Shown here: positions 28,891 through 36,444 of the stretch, one piece after another
Layout of the letters: every line of letters begins with the position of its first letter
Numbering within the stretch: position 1 is the first letter of the stretch
From: Trebonia sp963836195
GTDB lineage: Bacteria; Actinomycetota; Actinomycetes; Streptosporangiales; Streptosporangiaceae
Assembly: GCA_963836195.1 (NCBI GenBank)
Contig: CAWIIX010000027.1
Location: forward strand, 110,244-174,243
Direction: 5' to 3'
Length of the DNA: 64,000 nucleotides
The notes under the pieces: generated by a model
What the model was told of the DNA's origin: nothing
Database searches by the model: none
Seen by the model: the letters and a program-made list of their open reading frames with translations, nothing else
Position numbers and translations under genes: made by a program

Positions 28891-29705
28891 TGGATCAGGC
28901 AGCGCCGTACGCTGCTCAGACGGCGCCGCACACGGTGCGGTCGCTGGCGTCGGATCTGCGCGCGCTCGGCGTGGCAGCGGGCGACACGGTACTGATGCAC
29001 TCATCGGCCCGCAGCCTTGGCTTCGTCGCGGGTGGCACCCAGGCGGTCGTGCAGGCGCTGCTCGACGTGCTTGGGCCGGCCGGCACGCTCGTGGTGCCCA
29101 CCCACACGCCTGACAACACCGATCCGGGCGACTGGCGCAACCCGCCGGTCCCCGAGGGGTGGTGGCCCGCGATCCGCTTGCAGGCGCCCGGGTTCGACCG
29201 GTGCCGCACCCCGAGCCGGTGGATGGGCGTCATCGCCGAGACCGTCCGCACCTGGCCGGGCGCGTTGCGCAGCGATCATCCGCAGGTGTCGTTCGCCGCC
29301 CTCGGCCGGCAGGCCGCCGCGGTGACCGGGGGGCATCGGCTGACCGACGCGCTGGGCGAGAGCTCCCCGCTTGGAGCGATCTACCGGCTCGACGGGAAGG
29401 TGCTGCTGCTCGGCTGCGGGCACGACTCGAACACGTCCCTGCACCTGGCCGAGTGGCGGCAGCAGTCGCCGCCGCGCGCGGTTACCGGCGCTTGCGTCCG
29501 GCGGGCCGACGGCACCAGCGAGTGGATCGCCTGGACGGACGTCGTCGCCAGCACGGATGACTTCGAGCAGATCGGCGCGGCCTTCGAGGTCGCGGTCGGG
29601 TTGTCCGCCGGCGAGGTCGGCAACGCCGACGCGCGGTTGACGCCGCAGCGGGCGCTGGTTGATTTCGCCACCGACTGGATGGCCGCCCATCGGCTCGTTG
29701 GCTGA
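28890..29705 (+). CDS. AAC(3)-family aminoglycoside N-acetyltransferase-like protein
   Basis: 271 residues of the AAC(3)/Antibiotic_NAT fold, which uses acetyl-CoA to acetylate the 3-amino group of aminoglycosides. Conserved segments are VLMHSSARSLGFVAGGTQAVVQALLDVLGPAGTLVVPTHT, SRWMGVIAETVRTWPGALRSDHPQVSFAALG (with the catalytic-site His) and GAIYRLDGKVLLLGCGHDSNTSLHLAEW. Chromosomal homologues in actinomycetes are often intrinsic and need not give resistance. Some act on other amines. The ATG overlaps the fumC stop (TGATG), so it is translationally coupled to fumC. Confidence 0.85.
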   Translation: MDQAAPYAAQTAPHTVRSLASDLRALGVAAGDTVLMHSSARSLGFVAGGTQAVVQALLDVLGPAGTLVVPTHTPDNTDPGDWRNPPVPEGWWPAIRLQAPGFDRCRTPSRWMGVIAETVRTWPGALRSDHPQVSFAALGRQAAAVTGGHRLTDALGESSPLGAIYRLDGKVLLLGCGHDSNTSLHLAEWRQQSPPRAVTGACVRRADGTSEWIAWTDVVASTDDFEQIGAAFEVAVGLSAGEVGNADARLTPQRALVDFATDWMAAHRLVG

Positions 29706-29734
29706 GCGCGCGCCTATCGACGGACGCTGACCGG

Positions 29735-31343
29735 TCAGCCGGATTGGGTGACCGCGAACAGCTGCCATTGATCGGGAACCCCGCTGAGCTCATGCGGGCC
29801 GCGATCGGCGAACGAGATGCCGGTTCCCAGGACCAGGTCCTTGACCGCCCGCGAGACGAGGATCTCGGCTGGCTGGGCGAGCGCGGCCAGGCAGCGGGCG
29901 ATGCGCACCGAAGGGCTGTCCAGCTCGTCGCCGGCCAGGTCCACCTCGCCGGCATGGATGCCCGCCCGGATCTGGACTCCCAGTCCGGCGGCCTCATCGC
30001 GAAGAGCGGCCGCGCACCGGATCGCCTGGCCGGGGGCGGCGAAGGTGGCGAGAAGGCCGGCCTGGCTGTTCTCGATCAGGCGGCCTCGGTAGGCGCGCAC
30101 CCGAAGCCGGTGACGCACGTCGGCCTCGGGATCGGCCGGGCCGCCCGCCGTCTCGGTCAGCAGGACGGTCGCCAAAGCCCGGTCGGGGTCGCGGGGACCC
30201 GGCGCGCTGGCGAGGAAATCCTCGATCTCGTCGACCAGCTCATCGCTGTCCCCGCTGCCCGCGAACCGCAGCGCGTGGTCGCCGGGCTGCTCGAAATAGC
30301 GGGCGCCCGCGATGTGGGAGGCCAGGTAGCGCCCGTGGCAGGGAGGCGTCATGCGGTCGTCGAGACGCTGGATAACCAGGGTCGGCACGTGGATAGCGGG
30401 CAGGACGTCGCGGACGTCGATCTGGCGGATCAACCGGACTATCCGCAGGAACGCGCTCGGGCTGACGGCCATCCGCTCGAAACGAGCGAACAGCCGGCGG
30501 GCCTCGGGCGAGCCGGCCCGGCTGGGGAGGAACCACTCGATGGTCGCGCCCTGACCCCAGCGGTGCGCGGCGATCTCGGTGAGGGCATCGAACATCTCGT
30601 CTGACCCTTGTCCGCACGGATAGTCGGGCGCCCAGGGATAGCGCGCCGTCGCCGCCCCGAGGATCAGCGCGGTCACCCGCTCCGGATGAGCGGCCGCGAA
30701 CAGGATGCTCATCGGGCCGCCCTCGGAATAGCCGAACAGCACCGCCTGGCTTGAGGAGACCGCTCCCATCACCGCGGCGACATCATCCATGCGCTCTTCC
30801 AACGGGGAGTCGGCCGGGGCCCGATCAGAGAGCCCGGTGTCGCGCTTGTCGAACAGGATCAGCCGGCCCAGGGTGGATCAGCCGGCGGAAGAAGGCCGCC
30901 GTCTCGGGGTCTTCCCACAGCAGATCGAGGTGGCTCATCGCGCCGGGGACGAACACGATGTCGCGCTGGCCGGTCCCGAGGACCTGGTAGGCGATGTGAA
31001 CGCCGCCGCTGTCGACGTAGCGGGTCACCGGGCGGCCGATGTCGTCGCCGACGGGGCGCTCGAGTTCTCCGTACTCGAGCTGGCTGTCCTGACGCAGGAT
31101 GCGGCCCTCGAGCTGGCGCAGCTCGGGTCCCGGCTCGACCCCGAGCTGGCTGACCAGGACGGTGCGGACCTCGCGATAAGCGCGCAGCGCGTCGGCCTGG
31201 CGGCCGCAGCGATAGAGCGCGAGCAGGCGCTGAGCCCAGAATCGCTCGCGCAGCGGGTGTTCCGCCGTCAGCTCCTCTAGCGCCGTGACTGTCTCCTGGT
31301 GACGCCCGCACGCCAGCAGCGCGTCCATGCTCGACTCGACCGC
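29735..31343 (-). pseudogene. 5'-truncated BTAD - alpha/beta hydrolase - nucleotide cyclase fusion, with one frameshift
   Basis: Three modules are recognisable in order. First comes the end of a bacterial transcriptional activation domain (LLACGRHQETVTALEELTAEHPLRERFWAQRLLALYRCGRQADALRAYR). Next is an alpha/beta hydrolase (VDSGGVHIAYQVLGTGQRDIVFVPG, nucleophile GYSEGGPMS, late His in PGDHALRF). Last is a class III cyclase-like domain (GQAIRCAAALRDEAAGLGVQIRAGIHAGEVDL). The cyclase lacks the first metal-binding Asp motif and is probably not catalytic. The frame breaks near 30872. Removing one base gives HLGRLILFDKRDTGLSD. The SARP-like DNA-binding domain expected before the BTAD is gone. The BTAD starts abruptly at about 31343, where the opposite-strand methyltransferase fragment begins. 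Confidence 0.7.
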
Positions 31344-31351
31344 GCGCCCGG

Positions 31352-31738
31352 GCGGTGCTCGACCGGACCGACCTCACCGAACGATGCGAGGTGCGGTCGG
31401 GGAACTTCTTCGAGCGGGTACCGGGCGGCGCCGACTGCTACGTGCTCGCCAACGTGCTGCACGACTGGGACGACCAGCGGGCGAGCGACATTCTCGGCAA
31501 CTGCCGCCGGTCCATGGTGAGGGGCGGCCGGGTGCTGATCGTCGAACGGCTGATCCCCGATGGATCAGGCGACGCCGTGCCCACCCTCCTGAGTGACATC
31601 AACATGCTCGTCATCACCGGAGGGCAAGAGCGGACCAACGCTGAGTACGCCGCGCTTCTCGCGGGGGCCGGCCTGAGGATCGGCGCCGTCCATCCGGTTG
31701 CGTTCCCGTACGGCGTCATTGAGGGGCTCAGCGGCTAA
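31352..31738 (+). pseudogene. 5'-truncated O-methyltransferase (SAM-dependent, AdoMet_MTase plant-OMT type)
   Basis: About 128 residues of the C-terminal half of an O-methyltransferase of the acetylserotonin/hydroxyneurosporene type: DRTDLTERCEVRSGNFFE, the conserved DCYVLANVLHDWDDQRASDIL with the catalytic-base His, then RVLIVERLIP and the terminal GLRIGAVHPV. The winged-helix dimerisation domain and SAM motif I, roughly 200 residues, are missing. No promoter or start context precedes it. The fragment begins where the opposite-strand BTAD fragment begins. It is probably non-functional. The substrate cannot be inferred. Confidence 0.75.
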
Positions 31739-32053
31739 CTCTCGAGCTGGCTACAGATGGTGTTCCAGCGGTGGCGGGAGAGGGCTTCGGGGCGACGGTG
31801 GCGGAAGTGGACGAGCCGGCCTGGGTGGGAGCCATGATTGTGTTCCGTTGGGGGCGGCGTTTTCTGCCTGTGAGCGTCACCGTGTGCCGTTATGGGCTGT
31901 ATACGACCTGAACGACACACAATGACACCGATATCCAATTGGGCGGGTGCGCGTGGTGACCGTGAGGAAGCTGTGGCGATGGATGGCCTGTCGCCGGACG
32001 CTGGGACTCGCCACGTGGATCGACTGCTGGCGCCCACCGCAGGCCAAGGGCCG
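31739..32053. other. 315-bp gap with no recognisable gene
   Basis: The GC content is slightly lower than its surroundings around 31830-31940. Open frames cross it on both strands but give no known domain or ribosome site. It lies next to the deletion scar at 31345, so it may be relic DNA. Confidence 0.4.
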
Positions 32054-32551
32054 CTATTGGGCGGTGGCGTCGTTGGCGGCGGTGGAGGCGTTGGCGGCGA
32101 GGCGGTCGAGGCTGGCGGCGAGGGTGGCCAGGTCGGTTTCGGCGAATCCGGCCCGGAGGCTGGCGTCGAAGGTCATCGCGGCCTCGCGCAGGCGCAGGAA
32201 CGCCGCCTCGCCCGCCTCGGTCAGCGTGACGACCTGGACCCGCCGGTTGGCGTCGTCGCGGGTGCGGGCGATCAGGCCCTGGGCGTGCATCGCGTTCAGG
32301 TGGTGAGTGAGGGTGGCCCCGGTTATCCCGACCGCCTCGGCGAGCTCACGCTGGTTAGCCGGCCGACGAACCTTGAGGTTGAGCAGGACGAGCCAGACCG
32401 GCAGGGAGCCCCCGGCCTCCGCCAGCGCCGCGTCGAAGGCGCGCTCCACCGTGCGCGACGCCTGGGCCAGGCGCAGGCCGATCGGCAGCGGGAACGGTTG
32501 AGGCACGAATGCGAGTCTAGCATCACGCATCGATGTCGAAACGTTTGACAT
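32054..32551 (-). CDS. MarR-family transcriptional regulator
   Basis: About 165 residues with a MarR winged helix: VWLVLLNLKVRRPANQRELAEAVGITGATLTHHLNAMHAQGLIARTRDDANRRVQVVTLTEAGEAAF covers the HTH and wing, flanked by dimerisation helices. MarR proteins are repressors released by small phenolic or oxidising ligands. It is divergent from the F420-type reductase, and a perfect palindrome sits between the two starts. The start is uncertain. ATG 32551 would give a nearly leaderless message, since the palindrome ends about 8 bp upstream. Later in-frame ATG 32530 is an alternative. Confidence 0.88.
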   Translation of the reverse strand: MSNVSTSMRDARLAFVPQPFPLPIGLRLAQASRTVERAFDAALAEAGGSLPVWLVLLNLKVRRPANQRELAEAVGITGATLTHHLNAMHAQGLIARTRDDANRRVQVVTLTEAGEAAFLRLREAAMTFDASLRAGFAETDLATLAASLDRLAANASTAANDATAQ

Positions 32552-32573
32552 CAAATTCTTAGATATCTAATAT
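32545..32573 (+). promoter_or_regulatory. Consensus-like sigma-70 promoter overlapping a perfect MarR-type palindrome
   Basis: TTGACA at 32545-32550 and TAATAT at 32568-32573 are separated by exactly 17 bp, close to the vegetative consensus and rare in such GC-rich DNA. The perfect 12-bp palindrome TTAGATATCTAA (32559-32570) overlaps the -10 and spacer, so a bound repressor would block the promoter. The ATG of the reductase at 32581 sits where transcription would start, which suggests a leaderless mRNA. Confidence 0.75.
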
Positions 32574-32580
32574 TGAGCGT

Positions 32581-33081
32581 ATGAACGAGAACACACCACG
32601 ATCCCAGAGCCCGGCGCAACCGGTCGACCGAGCGGCGATGGCCCGGCGGTCGAAGATCTTCCGATTCGTGAACGTGCCGATGCGGGCGGTGCTCGGCCTG
32701 CCGTTCCCGACCCCGCTGAGCAGGAACCTCATGCTCGTCAGCTACACCGGGCGGAAGACCGGGCGGAGCTACCGGCAGCCGCTGAGCTATGCGCGCGACG
32801 GCGAGGCGCTGCTCACCCCGGGCGGCGGGCGGTGGACGCTGAACATGGAGGGCGGACGGCCGGTCCGGATCCGGCTGCGCGGGCGGGAGGTAGCCGCCCG
32901 CCCGGAACTCGTCCGCGATCCGGCCGAGGTCGAGCGGCTGCTCGACGTGATCGTGGCCGGGAACCCGCCCGCGGCCAGGTTCATCCCGCTCCCCCGGACG
33001 GCCGACGGCCGGCTCGAGCCGGACGCGCTCGCGGCCGCCATCGACCACGGGTTCGCGATCGTCCGCTGGCACCTGAACTGA
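32581..33081 (+). CDS. Deazaflavin (F420)-dependent nitroreductase family protein
   Basis: 166 residues of the DDN-type split beta-barrel family. LMLVSYTGRKTGRSYRQPLSYARDGEALLTPGG is the signature with the phosphate-binding RKTGR turn. VRIRLRGREVAARPELVRDPAEVERLLDVI and the C-terminal IVRWHL complete the fold. Members use F420H2, or bind quinones, to reduce nitro or quinone compounds. It is divergent from the MarR gene with 29 bp between starts, a classic repressor-target pair. That suggests induction by a redox-active or phenolic compound. Confidence 0.85.
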   Translation: MNENTPRSQSPAQPVDRAAMARRSKIFRFVNVPMRAVLGLPFPTPLSRNLMLVSYTGRKTGRSYRQPLSYARDGEALLTPGGGRWTLNMEGGRPVRIRLRGREVAARPELVRDPAEVERLLDVIVAGNPPAARFIPLPRTADGRLEPDALAAAIDHGFAIVRWHLN

Positions 33082-33147
33082 GCCGCCAGTCTGGCACCAG
33101 TGGGACTGGCGATTCTGATGAGGCCAGTCGGAGGTGGGACTGGGAGG

Positions 33148-33224
33148 CCGGTCGGGCAGGAGCGGCCGGAGGCCGGGGCCGGAGGCCGGTCGGGGCCGGA
33201 GGCCGGTCGGGGCCGGAGGCCGGG
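33148..33224. repeat. Short GC-rich direct repeats, 17-bp unit
   Basis: The unit GGCCGGAGGCCGGTCGG occurs at 33177-33193 and 33194-33210, with a partial third copy to 33224. Related GGCCGGTCGGG pieces occur just upstream. The tract lies between the reductase and cydA and is non-coding as far as I can tell. Confidence 0.8.
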
Positions 33225-33286
33225 CCGCGGAACGGATAGGGCATGCCCGTGTCGGGCGGGAGATATGTGCGCTGAAGGCGGAGCAA

Positions 33287-33301
33287 CGGTCCGTTCGATA
33301 T
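33287..33301 (+). repeat. Dispersed repeat copy D
   Basis: CGGTCCGTTCGATAT, followed by GACGGATTTT and then CTTTGACCTTTGG, a tail shared with copy F (CTTTGACTTTTGG). It lies about 90 bp before the cydA start. Confidence 0.6.
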
Positions 33302-33352
33302 GACGGATTTTCGCCTTTGACCTTTGGTTATTTGATAAACCCGGACCCCGAC

Positions 33353-33369
33353 TACTACGCGTCGTAGTA
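33353..33369. promoter_or_regulatory. Palindromic operator candidate upstream of cydA
   Basis: TACTACG and CGTAGTA form a perfect 7-bp inverted repeat around CGT, 21 bp before the cydA GTG. It does not resemble the Rex site known for cyd genes of Streptomyces, and is closer in shape to a TetR-type operator. Confidence 0.5.
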
Positions 33370-33390
33370 CAGGCGCGTAGGCTTGCCTTT

Positions 33391-34696
33391 GTGGGCGTGA
33401 ATCAGCATTATCTGTACGAGGCGCGGCAGATGCAGGCGCTCTCGCTGAGCGTGCATATCCCGCTGGTCTGTTTCGGTATCGCGTTCCCGGTGCTGGTGTT
33501 GTTCGCGGAGTACCGGTACCTGCGGACCGGCGACGAGCTTTACCGCACGCTCGCGCGGCGCTGGTCGCGGATTATGCTCGCGCTGTTCGCGGTGGGGGTG
33601 GTTACCGGCACGATCCTTTCGTTCGAGCTGGGGCTGCTGTGGCCGGTGTGGATGCAGGACTTCGGGAACGTGTTCGGGCTCGGGTTTACGCTTGAGGGCT
33701 TCTCGTTCTTCGTCGAGGCCATCTTCATCGGCATCTACGCCTACGGCTGGGACCGGCTGCGGCCGTGGGTCCACTTCTGGTGCGGGGTCCCGATTGCGGT
33801 CGCGGGGGTCGCGGGCTCGTTCTTCGTCATCGCGGTGAACGGCTGGATGAACCATCCGACCGGGTTCACGCTGGTGAACGGCCGGGCGACCGACGTGGAT
33901 CCGTGGCGGGCGCTGTTCGACAACCCGATGTTCTGGAGCGAGTACGCGCACATGTACTTCGCGGCCTACATCGTCTGCGGGTTCCTGCTGGCCGCGGCGT
34001 ACGCGTGGGCGCTGCTGCGGGGGCGGCGCGGACGGTACGAGCGGACCGCGTTCGGCATCTCGATGACCGCCGCCGCCGTCGCCTCGCCGCTGCAGGTGAT
34101 CGTCGGGGACTGGGCCGCCCGCGACGTCGCCGTCTATCAGCCGGTCAAGCTGGCGGCGATGGAGGGGCTGGCGACGACGACCCGGGGCGCGGCCGAGCAC
34201 CTGCTCGGCTGGTACAACGGGCACGCGGTGGTGTGGGGGATCGAGATCCCCCGGCTGCTGTCGCTGCTGGCGTTCCACAACCCGAACGCGGTCGTGAAGG
34301 GGCTGGCGATCGTGCCGCTGGCCGACCAGCCGCCGGTCAACGTGGTGCGGTTCTCGTTCCAGACGATGGTCGGGATCGGCACCCTGCTCGCGCTGATCGG
34401 GCTGGTGTACTTGTTCCTGCGGTTCCGGCGGCGGGGGTCGTTGCCGCGGCTGCTTGCTTGTCTCGGTAGTCGCGGCCGGGCCGTTGTCGGTGGTGGCGCT
34501 GATCGCGGGGTGGATCACGACCGAGGTCGGGCGGCAGCCGTGGATCGTGTACGACGTGATGCGGGTCGACGCCGCGGTGACCGGGGCGAGCGACATCCCG
34601 ATCGGGTACGGGACGCTGTCGGTGGTCTACGTCATTCTCGGGGTGATCGTCTACTTCATCTTGCGGCGGCTGGCGCGGGTGCCGCTGCCGCGCTGA
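33391..34696 (+). CDS. cydA: Cytochrome bd oxidase subunit I, one frameshift near 34460
   Basis: CydA is the haem-bearing subunit of the bd-type quinol oxidase in the cell membrane. It is about 435 residues after correction. The N-terminal haem ligand is His in SVHIPLVCFGIAF. The b558 ligands are His in YAHMYFAAYIVCG and Met in FQTMVGIGTLLALIG. The conserved ITTEVGRQPWIVYDVMR near the end is present in the second frame. The Q-loop is short. The first frame runs to LRFRRRGSLPRLL, then one extra base near 34460 shifts it. The other frame continues LVSVVAAGPLSVVALIAGW and ends at 34696. GTG 33391 or GTG 33397 starts the protein. Confidence 0.9.
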
Positions 34697-34736
34697 TCGT
34701 GCTCGGCTGACCGGCTGGCGCTCGAGGAGGGCCTCG

Positions 34737-35825
34737 GTGGCTTACGTGCCCGTCGCGTTCATCCTGGCCGGGATGACCGCGTACACGGTGCTGGCGGGGG
34801 CCGACTTCGGGGCCGGGCTGTGGACGCTGCTGGCGGTCGGGGGCTCGGCGTCCGCGCGGCGGATTCGGGACGAGGCCAGGCACGCGATGGGGCCGGTGTG
34901 GGAGGCCAACCACGTCTGGCTGATCTTCGTGCTCGTGATCGCCTGGACGGCGTACCCGGTCGCGTACGGCTCGATCACCTCGACTCTGGCGGCGCCGCTG
35001 CTGATCGCGGCGATCGGGATCATCTTCCGCGGCGCCGCCTACGCGCTGCGGGGCGCGCTTGACGAGTCCCGGCTGGCGGAGTACCTGTTCGCGCTGTCGT
35101 CGGTGCTGACCCCGTTCGCGCTCGGGACGGCGGTCGGGGCGATCGCGACCGGCCGGGTGCCGGTCGGGAATGCGGTCGGCAACCCGGTCACGTCGTGGCT
35201 GAACCCGGCCTGCGTGCTGATCGGCGCGCTGGCGGTGGTTTTCTCCGGGTACCTGGCGGCGGTCTATCTCGCGGCGGATTCGCGGCGGCACGCGAAGGCG
35301 GCGGCCGAGGTCGCGGGGGTTGACGGGTGCGGCGGCGGCTGGTGAGGTCGCGGGGGCGGACGGCGGTGATGGGACGCTGGCTTCCGCCTTTCGGCGGCGG
35401 GCGCTGTGCGGCGGGGTTGGTCTGCGGGGCGCTGGCGCTGGCGGGGCTGCTGGTGATGCGGCGGTCCGGGCTGAACCTGACCCACGGGGTCGCGCTGGGG
35501 CTGGTCTGCGTCTCGGCCGCGGCCGGGCTTGGCCACGCTGCTGCTGTGCTGGTGGTACCGGTTCGGGCTGGCCCGGGTGACGGCGGCGCTGGCGGTGGCG
35601 GCGGTCGTGGTCGGGTGGGCGGCCGGGCAGGCGCCGCGGCTGCTGCCCGGGCTGACCGTGGTGCAGGCCGCCGCCGGCCGGTCGACGCTGGTCGCGCTGA
35701 TCGTCGCGGTCGTGCTGCGGGGCGGTGGTCCTGGTGCCGTCGCTGGGGCTGCTGTTCACGCTGTACCTGCGGGGGCGGCTCGACACTCCGGAGGACGCCG
35801 CGGGCGTCTCGTCGGTGCGAGATGA
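34737..35825 (+). pseudogene. cydB: Cytochrome bd oxidase subunit II, frame broken at least four times
   Basis: CydB pairs with CydA in the membrane. The first ~195 residues are intact: FILAGMTAYTVLAGADFGAGLWTLL, then WEANHVWLIFVLVIAWTAYPVAYG and IIFRGAAYALRG. Beyond that, membrane segments appear in successive frames: LVCGALALAGLLVMRRSGLNL, then ATLLLCWWYRFGLARVTAALAVAAVVVGWAAGQAPRLLPGLTV, then VVLVPSLGLLFTLYLRGRLD. Breaks near 35325, 35420, 35525 and 35722 each equal one extra base. The family C-terminus falls near 35805. The end at 35825 is the nearest stop in a neighbouring frame and is uncertain. GGAGG precedes GTG 34737. The conserved protein between the breaks suggests sequence error rather than decay. 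Confidence 0.8.
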
Positions 35826-35951
35826 CGGTGCGAGCGCCTCGGCGGGAGACGGCGTGGGAGGGATTCGGGTCGGCCCCGCGGCGAGGGCGGGAGGGCTGGG
35901 GGCGTCCAGGGCGGCGGTGACGTCGGGCGCGTCGGGGAGGCTGGGGCTCGG

Positions 35952-36107
35952 GTGCGGGCTTGGGGCACTTTCGCGGCAGCGGGGTTGGTGGCGGGCACGG
36001 GGCTGCTGGTGTTCACGGATGCCAACTGGGCGCATTTGGTCGGTGTGGTCTGCCTTGTCATTTGCGCCATTGGCGTCTTTCTGCTGGCCGCTCCGGGCGA
36101 TGGGTAA
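35952..36107 (+). CDS. Possible 51-residue two-helix membrane protein, or a shifted C-terminal extension of cydB
   Basis: From GTG 35952 the frame reads RAWGTFAAAGLVAGTGLLVF, then TDANWAHLVGVVCLVICAIG, then VFLLAAPGDG and TAA. It has two clear hydrophobic helices with a short polar turn holding Asp, Asn, Trp and His. This is much more protein-like than the overlapping frame. It could be a small partner of the bd oxidase, like CydX-type subunits by analogy only. It could also be the last helices of a longer CydB if one G is missing in the G run near 35962. There is no strong ribosome site. Confidence 0.4.
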   Translation: MRAWGTFAAAGLVAGTGLLVFTDANWAHLVGVVCLVICAIGVFLLAAPGDG

Positions 36108-36181
36108 TCGCGACTCTCTAGTCACTTGCGTCACACGGAAACCGGGCGGGCATTGGGGTCGGCTCGGGTCAGGCCCGTGAT

Positions 36182-36213
36182 CGCGAAAACTTTTCTTATC
36201 GCGAAAACTTTTC
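36182..36213. promoter_or_regulatory. Tandem 18-bp-spaced palindromic sites
   Basis: CGCGAAAACTTTTC occurs twice, with the palindromic part GAAAA-C-TTTTC at 36185-36195 and 36203-36213. The sites are 18 bp apart, in otherwise GC-rich DNA between cydB and the disulfide reductase. Identical inverted sites in tandem suggest a DNA-binding protein site. Confidence 0.45.
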
Positions 36214-36300
36214 GTGCGCATAGAACGAATTATTTACGTCAGAACAAAAGTCTTCGCGATCTTGACGAGGTCGGGGTTCGCGGGGGTCTTGTGTGACGCG

Positions 36301-36380
36301 TGGGGTAGGCGGTGGGCTGCTGCGCGTGGCCCTCGGGCGCGGGGGTAGGCGGTGGGGTGCGCGTGGTCCTCGGGCGGGCG
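36301..36380 (+). repeat. Imperfect 40-bp tandem duplication
   Basis: 36301-36340 and 36341-36380 share GGGGTAGGCGGTGGG and GCGCGTGG(C/T)CCTCGGGCG. The tract is non-coding and G-rich, and lies upstream of the disulfide reductase. Confidence 0.6.
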
Positions 36381-36444
36381 CGGGACGGGGCGGGGCGGCT
36401 ACGGTGACAGTTAGCTGGGGCCACTGGTGGATCTAGGAGGCGGC

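Noticed and set aside
31739..32053. Possible transposase C-terminus on the minus strand (ending in RHRWNTICSQLES)
   Set aside because: I could not tie it to any known transposase motif, and the frame is short.
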